A DNA stretch of 19,039 bases from Spartobacteria bacterium (GCA_021324035.1 JAJPJU010000025.1:1-19039), one strand, 5' to 3'; shown: positions 5,953 to 13,789, counted from the stretch's first letter. Notes: a model not told the origin generated them from the letters alone. Translations and numbers: made by a program.

Positions 5953-7992
5953 TCATTTTCTGCGAATTTTCCTCACGATCCAAACCGCGACGACGATCGC
6001 CACGATCCACGGTGCCAAAAACGCGATCGCTACGCCGATCATGCGCAAGCTCCACATGATCGCCGCGGCACTTTGTCCAATCGTTCGGCGCAAGGTGGCG
6101 ATAAGACCGGTGTCCGAGGAGACAATGTTACCCTGGCTGTAAACCTGAATCTGCAGATCGGCTGGGGCACTCGCTTCGTCGGTCTGGCCGCTGCGATCCT
6201 GTCGCTGGACGCTGACATCTTCGACTTTGCCCAGCGAATCGAGGGATTGCATCAGCGCGGTGTAATTCTTCATCGGCACCCGCAGGGTAACGTTTGCGTA
6301 CTCGCGACCTTCGGGATCGCGTCTGAATGACGAACTGCGAACTCGGCCGTTCTGCTTCTCTGCCAGCTCGCGCAATTTCTTCGCTTTTTCATCAACAGCC
6401 GCAGTCCGAATACGCAAACTTGTTTGCTGAAATGCCTGCTCCTGCTCGTCCCGCGAAATCGTGATGTTCAATGCGACTTTGTCCCGCTTTGTGTTCGCGT
6501 CTTCCGACATCTCGTCGCCACCTTGAGCGACGCGTTCGGTCTGGACCTGGAAATTTTCGACGCGACCCATCCCTTTGGCTTTGGCGATCACGCCATCGCT
6601 CTCTTCGGGGTCGATCAGCATACTGACACGAGCAGAGACGCGACCGGTGTTATCGCGATCGAGCTGCGCGTTAGTGATTTGAATCCGGCCGCCGCCGGCC
6701 GAGGCAAGCGATTTAAGGTCGTTGTAAACTTTCTCAACTTCCGGGGTGTAGAGCGCGAGCTGGGCGCGTTCCTTCAATAAATATTTCGCCGCCTGTTCCA
6801 GATCTTTTTCAGCGAGCGAAATTGTCACAGTCGCGAACTGGACCTGCGAATCCCAGAACTTGAGATCGCCCTGCATTTTCTCGATCTCTTCCCGAACTCG
6901 GCCCAGTTCCTTTTCGACTTGGAGCAGATCGTTGATGTCGTCACTTTTCTTTTTCAACATGTCGATCAGGCGCTGCTCCATCACCCGCGCGTTCTTCAAT
7001 CGCGCTTCGGTGTCGAAATAATTCTTGGTGATGTCTTCGGTTCCAAGCGTCTGGTTCTTCAATTCACCGAGCCCACGGGTTTTTTGCAAAAAGCGATCGA
7101 GGTTCTCCGGCAAAACTTTGACCACGATCTGGCCCTTAAGCTTTCCGTTCTCCTGTTTTTCAGAACTTGTCGTCGCGACGTAACCTTTTTCTTCGTTCGC
7201 GAAGGCAGTGATTTTCTGGACGGCCTGATCAAAGTTAACGATCTCGAGTTCGACGTTCGCGTTTCGAATCAGTTTGCGATTTGCAACCGCTGGGTTTGCG
7301 GTGGTCGCGGACCCCGGTGCTGGTTCCTGGGCCATCGGGATAGCCGAACTAGTTACGACCGCTTGCTCTTCACTCTTCCGTTCCGGAGCAGGCTTTGCAT
7401 CGTGAAATTCCGGTACTAGTCCCGCTTGCCGATCTAACCCGCCCGCAACCATCGGCGGCGCAGGTGCAGCTACAGTCGAACCCGGGGCGTTCTGCAATGC
7501 GCGATACCTGTTGTCCTTGGTGCGACCTTCATCCCGTTTGGCGAGATCGAGGTCGTCAACGCGCCCGTTGCCGCTCATTGGGCCAAAAGATTGGGCTGCG
7601 GGCACAGACGCCCACTCACTTTTGTTCTGAACCACATGTTCACCGGTTATGAGTCTGCCAACCTGAACGAGCGCCAGGAGCAAGGCCGCAACCCCAGCCA
7701 GCTGCGTTGCGCGCGAATGCACGAAGTTAAATAACAATCTTCCAACGAATCCCACGCGGCCGGGAACGCGGTTTCGGAAACCAGCGAGCATTCGATTCTC
7801 GAAAGCCAGATCCGGTTTTTCGTCTTCGAATTTTTTTTCCAGAACTTTGTTCATAGCTTTTGTCTCCTGATGGGCTTGGCGGCAATCGGCGCATTCGACG
7901 AGATGCGTGTGCAACGCGATCTGTTCTTCGTCCGAGAGCTCGCTGTGCAGGTCAGCCCCCAGAAATTCGTCGATGTTGTCGTGAATGGTCAT
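5953..7992 (-). CDS. Anti-sigma factor with zinc finger and DUF4349 domain
   Basis: This 679-aa membrane protein probably holds the ECF sigma factor encoded just upstream. The N-terminus is a zf-HC2 anti-sigma zinc finger (H30-x3-C34-x2-C37), followed by a transmembrane helix (about 95-112) and a Pro/Ala-rich linker. A DUF4349 domain begins near 238 (RKLIRNANVELEI) and contains a long coiled-coil hairpin around LLQVEKELGRVREEIEKM. A second, weaker DUF4349-like half (about 520-640, with VTLRVPMKNYTALMQSLDSL) follows, and a final helix (652-673) with a basic tail ends the protein. The start codon overlaps the sigma stop codon as ATGA, indicating translational coupling. The large external region between two membrane helices would suit envelope-stress sensing. 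The zinc-finger/sigma pairing is strong; the sensing role is inference. Confidence 0.88.
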   Translation of the reverse strand: MTIHDNIDEFLGADLHSELSDEEQIALHTHLVECADCRQAHQETKAMNKVLEKKFEDEKPDLAFENRMLAGFRNRVPGRVGFVGRLLFNFVHSRATQLAGVAALLLALVQVGRLITGEHVVQNKSEWASVPAAQSFGPMSGNGRVDDLDLAKRDEGRTKDNRYRALQNAPGSTVAAPAPPMVAGGLDRQAGLVPEFHDAKPAPERKSEEQAVVTSSAIPMAQEPAPGSATTANPAVANRKLIRNANVELEIVNFDQAVQKITAFANEEKGYVATTSSEKQENGKLKGQIVVKVLPENLDRFLQKTRGLGELKNQTLGTEDITKNYFDTEARLKNARVMEQRLIDMLKKKSDDINDLLQVEKELGRVREEIEKMQGDLKFWDSQVQFATVTISLAEKDLEQAAKYLLKERAQLALYTPEVEKVYNDLKSLASAGGGRIQITNAQLDRDNTGRVSARVSMLIDPEESDGVIAKAKGMGRVENFQVQTERVAQGGDEMSEDANTKRDKVALNITISRDEQEQAFQQTSLRIRTAAVDEKAKKLRELAEKQNGRVRSSSFRRDPEGREYANVTLRVPMKNYTALMQSLDSLGKVEDVSVQRQDRSGQTDEASAPADLQIQVYSQGNIVSSDTGLIATLRRTIGQSAAAIMWSLRMIGVAIAFLAPWIVAIVVAVWIVRKIRRK

Positions 7993-8528
7993 GGCTGTTC
8001 GGAGGCGAGAGCGGGTTTGAGTTGTTTGCGCATCGACGCGAGAGCGCGACCAAGAATTCCGCGAAGCGAGCCATTGGTCAGGCCGAGGCGATTCTCGATC
8101 GTCGCGTAATCCATTTCTTCGAAATAACGGAGCGAAAGCGCGGCCCGATGTAATTCAGGCAAAGCGGAAAGCGCAGAGTGCAGCTCGTGGTCCAGCGTCG
8201 CGGTATCGCGCGTTTCGGTTTCGCTTGTTTCGCGTATTTCGCGGATAATCGGAACCGGTCGGCGTTTCCGAAACACGTCCCGGGCCCGATGCCGCACGAT
8301 CATGCAGAGCCAGGCCGGAAATTTCTCCGGATCGCGCACCCGCCAGCGCGATTTCCAGGCTTTGATCAGAGCGTCCTGCACTGCGTCCTCGGCTTCTTCG
8401 CGGTTTTGGAGAATGCCGTAGGCAATGGCAAAAAGGGGACGGCTCTGAGTGCGGATGATCATTTCGAATGCCTCGCGATCGCCGTGAATGGCTGCCCGGT
8501 AAACTTCGCGCTCATTGGCGTCCATCAT
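7989..8528 (-). CDS. ECF-family RNA polymerase sigma factor
   Basis: This 179-aa sigma-70 family protein has only regions 2 and 4, as ECF factors do. Region 2 lies at about 12-88 (GILQNREEAEDAVQDALIKAW, then FPAWLCMIVRHRARDVFRKRR), and region 4 at about 115-168 (LPELHRAALSLRYFEEMDYATI followed by a helix-turn-helix, NRLGLTNGSLRGILGRAL). Its stop overlaps the anti-sigma start by four bases. Two consecutive ATG codons (8528, 8525) could serve as the start; neither has a clear Shine-Dalgarno. It probably directs core polymerase to a small regulon under control of the adjacent membrane anti-sigma factor. I found no convincing self-promoter upstream. Confidence 0.93.
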   Translation of the reverse strand: MMDANEREVYRAAIHGDREAFEMIIRTQSRPLFAIAYGILQNREEAEDAVQDALIKAWKSRWRVRDPEKFPAWLCMIVRHRARDVFRKRRPVPIIREIRETSETETRDTATLDHELHSALSALPELHRAALSLRYFEEMDYATIENRLGLTNGSLRGILGRALASMRKQLKPALASEQP

Positions 8529-8584
8529 GTTGATCTACAGCCTAGACGCCTGAGATCGCGATTCCGCGCGAAAAATCTTTAAGA

Positions 8585-8639
8585 AATATCGAAATACGAA
8601 TGTCTTGTTTCGGATTTCGGCATTCGAATTTCGGATTTT
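8585..8639. repeat. AT-rich TTCG/CGAA intergenic tract
   Basis: The 203-bp gap between the sigma gene and the transpeptidase gene begins with an AT-rich tract built from repeated TTCGGATTTCGG and CGAAAT words. The 20 bases at 8585-8604 match, on the opposite strand, 13880-13899 at 18 of 20 positions. A comparable tract fills the gap at 13790-13935. These look like decayed copies of a dispersed intergenic repeat and code for nothing I can see. Confidence 0.5.
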
Positions 8640-8672
8640 CTAAAAAATGATGACGGTGTTGCCGACACTAAC
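8640..8672 (-). pseudogene. Ghost 3' end of an L,D-transpeptidase gene
   Basis: On the - strand this 33-base stretch reads as VSVGNTVIIF followed by TAG, the same ten residues and stop as the real transpeptidase gene end at 8732-8764, 92 bases away. The two copies differ at three of 33 bases, and all three differences are at third codon positions and silent. No transpeptidase coding sequence continues beyond it; the 55-bp palindrome (8679-8733) separates it from the intact gene. It is either the original gene end displaced by insertion or recombination, or the remnant of a lost tandem paralogue. Confidence 0.75.
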
Positions 8673-8678
8673 TTTGCC

Positions 8679-8733
8679 AGGTAGCGGCGGCTCACCGAGC
8701 CGCCATGGCGACTGAGGTCAGTCGCCGCTACCT
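8679..8733. repeat. 55-bp three-way-junction palindrome, copy 2
   Basis: This has the same architecture and length as the copy at 5869-5923: arms AGGTAGC (8679-8685) and GCTACCT (8727-8733), with hairpins GGCGGCTC-ACC-GAGCCGCC (8686-8704) and GGCGACTG-AGGT-CAGTCGCC (8707-8726). Five bases differ between copies. Four of them form two compensated base pairs, and the fifth is in a loop. The right arm overlaps the TAG stop codon of the transpeptidase gene (8732-8734), so the element supplies part of that stop codon. In the transcript it would form a strong structure immediately after the gene. Confidence 0.85.
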
Positions 8734-9778
8734 AAAAAATGATCACCGTGTTGCCGACGCTAACGAGATCTTTTACGCGAATGGCATCCCAATTCGCCAA
8801 CCGAACACAACCATGGCTGGCAGCGCGCCCAATCGTTTCCGGATTATTGGTGCCGTGAAGGCCAATCCCCGGCCGGTTTAGACCCATCCAGCAAACCCCG
8901 ACCAGGTTGTTAGGCCCGGGCGGAAGATTGAAATACTGCTCGGTCCGCACCCCGTAGTTCAACATCCCTTCATCGTAACGAAACCAGGGATACGTAGAAA
9001 TCGCTACGATATGCCAGGTCCCAACCGGAGCCGGCAGCGATTGCGAACCCGGTGTAACCGGAAACACGCATACGAGTTGATCGTTCTCAAAGACTTCGAG
9101 CAATCGCTCTTTTGTGTCGACGTAAATTTTCCGCTTCTTGAACGCCGGATTCTCCTTCAAATCTGCTTCCTTGATCTTCTCAATTTCGAACGGCAACACG
9201 TTCGGAACTTTCAACTCGTCGCCGACCTTGAGATTGTCGCAATCGAGGTGGCGATCTTTGTTGAGTTTTCGGATGTAATCCTCCGCCGAGTGAAATCGTT
9301 CGGCGACAAATTCCAGCAACGACGTGTAGGGCAGGTACTTCAGTTTTGCCTGGCTCGGATGGTCGGACGGCAATTCGCCGACAAAAGCGAGGTCATCGGG
9401 CTTGATGGTGTAGGTCGTGAACGTCTGCGGCACTTGGTCGAGCATCCACTGGTCGACCACGCCGGTTTCGCGCTGGGCGTGAGCGTGTTTAAATGAAATA
9501 AGCGCCTTCCGGAAGAACTCGCCCATTTTTCCATCGATTTTTCCCGGCCCGAAATCGTTGTTATCCAGAAAAATCTGGAGCCGGGTTGCGGTTTCCTCGT
9601 CGTAGTTCGGCAGCGCGACAGCAACCTGTGGCGTCGATTTCGGTGCCGGCGCGAGCTCTTCTGATGGCGTGCGTTGAGGAACCGCGCGGACGGGCGGTTG
9701 TTGCGCGCTGGCGATCGATCCAAGGGCCACGGCGACGCAGGTAGCACAGATTATCGACAACCTTCGACTGGGCCTCAT
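8732..9778 (-). CDS. L,D-transpeptidase (YkuD) with peptidoglycan-binding and LysM domains
   Basis: This secreted enzyme forms 3-3 crosslinks in peptidoglycan or attaches proteins to it, acting in the periplasm. I start it at 9778 because MRPSRRLSIICATCVAVALG (residues 1-20) then SIASAQQ is a good signal peptide; the frame is open upstream to 9871 but the extra 31 residues have no signal character. The mature protein, of 348 aa in total, has a peptidoglycan-binding-1-like segment (about 62-115), a LysM-like segment (about 151-193) and a C-terminal YkuD domain (about 217-348). The active-site motif is H308 and S321-H322-G323-C324, with C324 as the nucleophile. The last residues VSVGNTVIIF recur as a ghost copy at 8640-8672. 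It diverges from the methyltransferase gene across 64 bp, which should contain both promoters. The family call is firm. Confidence 0.92.
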   Translation of the reverse strand: MRPSRRLSIICATCVAVALGSIASAQQPPVRAVPQRTPSEELAPAPKSTPQVAVALPNYDEETATRLQIFLDNNDFGPGKIDGKMGEFFRKALISFKHAHAQRETGVVDQWMLDQVPQTFTTYTIKPDDLAFVGELPSDHPSQAKLKYLPYTSLLEFVAERFHSAEDYIRKLNKDRHLDCDNLKVGDELKVPNVLPFEIEKIKEADLKENPAFKKRKIYVDTKERLLEVFENDQLVCVFPVTPGSQSLPAPVGTWHIVAISTYPWFRYDEGMLNYGVRTEQYFNLPPGPNNLVGVCWMGLNRPGIGLHGTNNPETIGRAASHGCVRLANWDAIRVKDLVSVGNTVIIF

Positions 9779-9842
9779 TGGCGGGAAGTTATGCTCTGCA
9801 AAAGTAGATTGCGCAACTCGCAGACGCGATTTCAATTTCAGC

Positions 9843-10646
9843 ATGAGCGACGATCCGATTGCAAAATTCAAGGAAACGCAGAAGCAAGGTTGGGCTTACT
9901 TTTCTCCACTGGCATCTCTGACAACGCCAGTTGCCGGCCGCCTGGTTAAATTTGCCGGCGTTAAACGCGGCCAACGCGTGCTTGATGTTGCCTGCGGAAC
10001 CGGAGTCGTGGCGGTCACCGCGGCGCGAACCGGCGCAAAAGTCAGCGGACTGGATCTCACGCCGGAGCTGCTCAACGCCGCGCGAGAGAACTCTCAAATC
10101 GCGGAACTCGATATCGATTGGCGCGAAGGCGACGTGGAGGCGTTGCCATTCGGGGACGGCGAATTTGATATCGTTCTGAGCCAGTTCGGCCACATGTTTG
10201 CGCCGCGGCCGGACGTCGCCATCGGGCAAATGCTTCGGGTGCTGAAACCGGGCGGGACAATCGCGTTTGTGACCTGGCCTCCGGAACTGCTCATCGGCGC
10301 GAGTTTCAGTCTGGTCGGCAGCTACATGCCTCCGCTGCCGCCCGGCGTCTCGCCGCCCCCGCAATGGGGCGATCCAAATATTGTGCGCGAACGTCTGGGC
10401 AACGCCGTCTCAGACATCGTGTTCGACCGCGATCGAATGCTCTTTCCAGCTCTAAGCCTGCAGCATTATCGCGCGCTCATCGAGCGAACCGCTGGGCCAA
10501 TGTTAAAACTGGTGGAGATGTTAGGTCGCAACGATCCCGAAAAACTCGTTCAATTCCGAAAGGAATATGACGCCATGATTCTGCCTTATTTTGAAGACAA
10601 CGTTGTGCGGCAGGATTATTTACTGACTCGAGCGATGAAACGCTGA
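9843..10646 (+). CDS. Class I SAM-dependent methyltransferase (UbiE-like)
   Basis: This 267-aa Rossmann-fold methyltransferase has motif I VLDVACGTG (46-54), the acidic strand-2 end GLDLTP with D71, EGDVEALPF (95-103), and the post-motif LKPGG (134-138). The layout matches UbiE-like small-molecule methyltransferases, but the substrate cannot be read from the sequence. The C-terminal third (PPLPPGVSPPPQWGDP onward) has the proline-rich insert and helical tail common in uncharacterised members. It lies five bases before the next gene and is divergent from the transpeptidase gene, so it probably heads a two-gene operon. A link to quinone or pterin chemistry is not shown. Confidence 0.88.
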   Translation: MSDDPIAKFKETQKQGWAYFSPLASLTTPVAGRLVKFAGVKRGQRVLDVACGTGVVAVTAARTGAKVSGLDLTPELLNAARENSQIAELDIDWREGDVEALPFGDGEFDIVLSQFGHMFAPRPDVAIGQMLRVLKPGGTIAFVTWPPELLIGASFSLVGSYMPPLPPGVSPPPQWGDPNIVRERLGNAVSDIVFDRDRMLFPALSLQHYRALIERTAGPMLKLVEMLGRNDPEKLVQFRKEYDAMILPYFEDNVVRQDYLLTRAMKR

Positions 10647-10651
10647 TTGCA

Positions 10652-11308
10652 ATGCAATCCGTTTTCGTAACGGGAGCCACCGGCTACATCGGCTCGCGAT
10701 TGATTCCGCTGCTTCGCAAACGCGGGCATCAAATCAAAGCGCTGGTCCGCGCTGGGTCTGAGGACAAGCTGCCCCTCGGCGCAACCGGCGTTGTCGGTGA
10801 CGCCCTTAAAGTCGATTCCTATACCGAGCACGTTCGGGGATCGGACACGTTCGTTCATCTGATCGGCGTCCCGCACCCGAGCCCGGCCAAAGCGAAGCAG
10901 TTTCGCGAGATCGATCTCGTTTCGATCCAGGTCGCGATCAAAGCGGCTCGCGAAACCGGCGTCCGGCATTTTGTGTATCTCAGCGTCGCCCATCCGGCGC
11001 CGGTGATGAAGGAATTCAGCGAAGTCCGAAGCGCAGGCGAACAAATGATTCGGGAGAGCGGAATCAACGCCACGTTCGTCAGGCCGTGGTACGTGCTTGG
11101 CCCTGGACATTGGTGGCCTTATGCAATTCTGCCGGCGTATTGGATCTTGGAAAAAATCCCGAAGACCAAAGAATCAGCTGAACGTCTCGGCCTGGTCACG
11201 ATTCGGCAGATGCTGAATGCGTTGATATGGGCGGTCGAAAATTCGCCCACCGGTATCCAAATATTGGACGTTCAAAAAATCCGCGAGATCAGCTCAAAGT
11301 CGACGTAG
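10652..11308 (+). CDS. NmrA-like / atypical SDR NAD(P)-binding protein
   Basis: This 218-aa Rossmann protein has the atypical SDR glycine motif GATGYIG (8-14) and strand-2 residues ALVRAGSEDK typical of NADP binding in the NmrA/complex-I-NDUFA9-like group. GVVGDALKVDS, VHLIGVPHP and FVYLSVAHP follow at the expected spacing. There is no obvious YxxxK catalytic pair, so it may be a redox sensor or an epimerase/reductase of unknown substrate. It begins five bases after the methyltransferase stop, and a hairpin terminator begins right after its own stop. The two genes therefore form a compact operon, and a shared small-molecule modification is possible. Confidence 0.85.
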   Translation: MQSVFVTGATGYIGSRLIPLLRKRGHQIKALVRAGSEDKLPLGATGVVGDALKVDSYTEHVRGSDTFVHLIGVPHPSPAKAKQFREIDLVSIQVAIKAARETGVRHFVYLSVAHPAPVMKEFSEVRSAGEQMIRESGINATFVRPWYVLGPGHWWPYAILPAYWILEKIPKTKESAERLGLVTIRQMLNALIWAVENSPTGIQILDVQKIREISSKST

Positions 11309-11334
11309 CCGCCTCGCCCTATCGAGGCGGTTTT
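11309..11334 (+). terminator. Intrinsic terminator of the methyltransferase/NmrA operon
   Basis: CCGCCTCG (11309-11316) pairs perfectly with CGAGGCGG (11323-11330) around a six-base loop, and TTTT follows. It begins immediately after the TAG stop at 11306-11308. Confidence 0.85.
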
Positions 11335-11345
11335 ACGATAATAAT

Positions 11346-11453
11346 TAACACCGCGCTTCAACGCGGTGATCTGGTGCCGAAGACACCAACGAAACCGTTT
11401 AAACGGTTTCCGATATCGCTCGATTTTGTCCACCGGGCTGAAGGCCGGTGTTA
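11346..11453. repeat. Intergenic element of four consecutive hairpins within an outer inverted repeat
   Basis: The 216-bp gap between convergent genes holds outer arms TAACACCG (11346-11353) and CGGTGTTA (11446-11453). Within them lie CACCGCG-CTTCAA-CGCGGTG (11349-11368), TGGTG-CCGAAGA-CACCA (11372-11388), the perfect loopless 20-bp palindrome GAAACCGTTT/AAACGGTTTC (11391-11410), and CACCGG-GCTGAAGG-CCGGTG (11431-11450). The first and last hairpins carry similar CTTCAA/CTGAAG centres in mirror orientation, as in paired REP units (BIME-like). It contains no coding sequence I can support. Confidence 0.75.
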
Positions 11454-11524
11454 CTAAAACATTTTGGCGACGCACCGAAAGTCCAAGCCGAACTGGCGGC
11501 CGAACGAGCCTCTGCTCCCTGGAG

Positions 11525-13168
11525 CTACAGCGTTTTCAAATACTCGACCAGGTCGCGTTTCTCGTTTTCGGACAACTTTGTGCCGTAATCGTGGCCCGAA
11601 TTTGAGTTACCGCTGCCGGCGGTATCGAAAACGTAAGCGCCGTCATCGGTGTAGCCCATTTCTTTTTCATCGAACACTTCTGAGCCGCGATGAAAATTTT
11701 TCGGGCGTTCGCCGGGCGAGGTGAGTAGTTCGTACATCGTGCGGACGGAACCGTTGTGGAGATAAGGCGACCGCGCCCACACCCCGCTCAACGTCGCGGC
11801 CCAATATTTTCCGGTGCTGCGAACCCCGAATTCTTTTGGCGGTTGATATCCTTGCGATTCGAGATCCGCCAGGAACTTGTTGAAACCGTCCGCGAGTTTT
11901 TGGGTGAACATTTCCGCGCGATGCGGATCGGTCCCGACGTCGGCCACCGCGAATAACCTCTTGTCGCTTTCCGGGCCGCCGTGACAGCTATTGCAATTCT
12001 GCTCAAACAACGACGTGCCACGTTTCGCCGATTCGCTATCGATTGTGAAGGGATACTTTGGAGGCGCGATTTTTTCGGAGAGGTCGGTTTGGCGCTTCAC
12101 ATCTGCAAAGGTCAGATCACCGTGTGTTCCGTGCATCGGCGCGCCGAGACCAAGTGAGGCCAGAAGATTGCGCGCGATCGGCGATTTTGTATTTCCGTCC
12201 CAGTGAACCCAGGTCCGTTTGTCGACGTTCCAGACCAAACCGAATTTGATCGGCGAGTATGGCTGCGGTGTATGTAGGAGGCTTGCGGCAAGCAATCCGA
12301 ACGCGTCATTACGACCAGGTCCGGATTGCGGTGGAATTTTGTCCGGCGGCTGGTCCGGGACATGGAGCGCCGCGCGCATGTTGTGGAAGAGCTTGAGCAT
12401 GGAATGCACGCGCGCCGGAAAATCGATGTCGCCCTTGTCCAGCGCTTTGATATCGAACTTCACCTCGGCCGGCGTGATCTTGTGAAGGTCGCCCGCGACC
12501 ACGTCTTTGCCGCCAAAGGGATCGGCCTTCATGATCGCGAGTATTTTGTCCTGTTGCTTCGTCCACGCGGAATTCACCGCGGTCTCGGCGTGATCGCCAT
12601 GCACTTTCTCGGTATCGGAGACGTAGTTCCGGAGAAACCGTTTCATGTTTTCCGGGTCCGCCGTTTTGAATGTGGCGACCAGCACCGAACCAAAGAAACC
12701 TTCGACATTAAAATGGCTGGTGACGCCAAGGATCCGAATCGGCTCGTTAGAAGACGTCGAGGTGATCTGGGCGACGTGGCAGGAGGCACAATTGATTCCG
12801 ATCGCCGACATGTTGCCGAGGTGTTCGACATTTTTGCGCGAGAAGCCGATCGGCCAGCCAAATTCCCTGTCCGGAATAAGTCCCAAATGGCTCAGGTCCC
12901 AGCTTGGAAACAGATCGGGATAAGTTTTGATAAAGGCGCGAAGCACCGATTCCGGCACGACTTCGGTGCTCATCGAGCCGTGGAGAAAGAAATCCAGATC
13001 GTCTTTCGACCAACTCGGGACCTGTTGCTGGGCAATGGCGACATTGACTGAAGGACTGCCCGGCTTCGGCGCGGAGATCGCGTTGTCGTAGACTGCGGAC
13101 ATCAGTAAACTACCGGCAGAAACGGCGCCTACAGCACAGGCAACGATTACAAACCGGGGAGATTTCAT
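11525..13168 (-). CDS. RoxA-like / cytochrome c peroxidase-like dihaem c-type cytochrome
   Basis: This 547-aa exported protein has a signal peptide or N-terminal anchor (about 4-26) and two haem c sites, C127-x2-C130-H131 (NCASCH) and C392-x2-C395-H396 (NCNSCH). The distance between the haem sites, the N-terminal SKDDLDFFLHGSM region and the WVHWDGNTKSPIARN segment (320-334) resemble the RoxA branch of bacterial dihaem cytochrome c peroxidases, to which rubber oxygenase belongs. RoxA itself is longer (around 680 residues), so I do not claim rubber cleavage. Peroxidase, dioxygenase or periplasmic electron transfer are all open. It starts nine bases after the stop of the 200-aa gene on the same strand (GCGGGG upstream of the ATG), so the two are probably an operon. 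The dihaem call is firm; the RoxA subfamily is moderate. Confidence 0.85.
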   Translation of the reverse strand: MKSPRFVIVACAVGAVSAGSLLMSAVYDNAISAPKPGSPSVNVAIAQQQVPSWSKDDLDFFLHGSMSTEVVPESVLRAFIKTYPDLFPSWDLSHLGLIPDREFGWPIGFSRKNVEHLGNMSAIGINCASCHVAQITSTSSNEPIRILGVTSHFNVEGFFGSVLVATFKTADPENMKRFLRNYVSDTEKVHGDHAETAVNSAWTKQQDKILAIMKADPFGGKDVVAGDLHKITPAEVKFDIKALDKGDIDFPARVHSMLKLFHNMRAALHVPDQPPDKIPPQSGPGRNDAFGLLAASLLHTPQPYSPIKFGLVWNVDKRTWVHWDGNTKSPIARNLLASLGLGAPMHGTHGDLTFADVKRQTDLSEKIAPPKYPFTIDSESAKRGTSLFEQNCNSCHGGPESDKRLFAVADVGTDPHRAEMFTQKLADGFNKFLADLESQGYQPPKEFGVRSTGKYWAATLSGVWARSPYLHNGSVRTMYELLTSPGERPKNFHRGSEVFDEKEMGYTDDGAYVFDTAGSGNSNSGHDYGTKLSENEKRDLVEYLKTL

Positions 13169-13177
13169 TGCCCCGCT

Positions 13178-13780
13178 TTATCGAGACGCGTTCGAAATTT
13201 CAACGCGAATCAAACCGGTAGTTTCGGGCCTGGTCATGAAGGCCTGGACCCAACCGTCGTTGGCGTAAAAAAATTGTTCGTACCGCCACACCATTTTCAA
13301 CTTCGCTCCGTTCGCCTTGGTCCAGGTTAGCTTGCGATAGATGTACCGTTTCCACTTCGGCGAGTTGCCGGTCATGTAGTTCACCTCGAAAAAATTCGGC
13401 CAGGCCAGCGCGCTGTGAGTAACCGATAAAGTGGCCGCGTCCTCCCGATCAGGAGTCGCTCGCAATTGCTGGGTGTCGACTGGAATGTGGCCAAATGCGA
13501 ATACCCGGCCCGCATAGGAGAGCGCGAGCTGTCCATCCAGAGTTGTTCCGACATTTGGCCGGCCAGCCGACAGCTGGACTTCGTTTAAACTCAACGTCAC
13601 ATCGTCGATTTGGAAACTGCCTCCAGATCCTTCGCCGTTGTAGACGATCGCGGTGATCGGTTGTGAGTTAGCTTCGATCGTTTTGAATCGATCCGCCAAC
13701 GTTACCAGGTCCCGTCCGCGCCAAAGCCACAACACCGTCGCCCCAAGGATAATCAGGATTACGACGAGGAGTTTGCGCAT
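13178..13780 (-). CDS. Membrane-anchored or secreted protein of unknown function
   Basis: I do not recognise this 200-aa protein. It begins with a hydrophobic helix (LLVVILIILGATVLWLW, about 4-20) after MRK, which is either a signal peptide or an inner-membrane anchor. The rest is polar and looks beta-rich, with alternating strands such as GSFQIDDVTLSLNEVQL and QLALSYAGRVFAFGHI, and no cysteines for haem or disulfides. The start is supported by AGGAA five bases upstream. It precedes the dihaem cytochrome by nine bases on the same strand, so it may assist that cytochrome in the periplasm, but nothing in the sequence proves this. Confidence 0.75.
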   Translation of the reverse strand: MRKLLVVILIILGATVLWLWRGRDLVTLADRFKTIEANSQPITAIVYNGEGSGGSFQIDDVTLSLNEVQLSAGRPNVGTTLDGQLALSYAGRVFAFGHIPVDTQQLRATPDREDAATLSVTHSALAWPNFFEVNYMTGNSPKWKRYIYRKLTWTKANGAKLKMVWRYEQFFYANDGWVQAFMTRPETTGLIRVEISNASR

Positions 13781-13789
13781 CGATATTCC

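Noticed and set aside
8545..8565. Possible ECF self-promoter (GGAAT and CGTC on the - strand) upstream of the sigma gene
   Set aside because: Only 12 bases separate the two boxes, about four short of the usual ECF spacing.
12326..13051. 241-aa open frame on the + strand
   Set aside because: It lies opposite the dihaem cytochrome, which has clear haem motifs; the product shows no recognisable domain.
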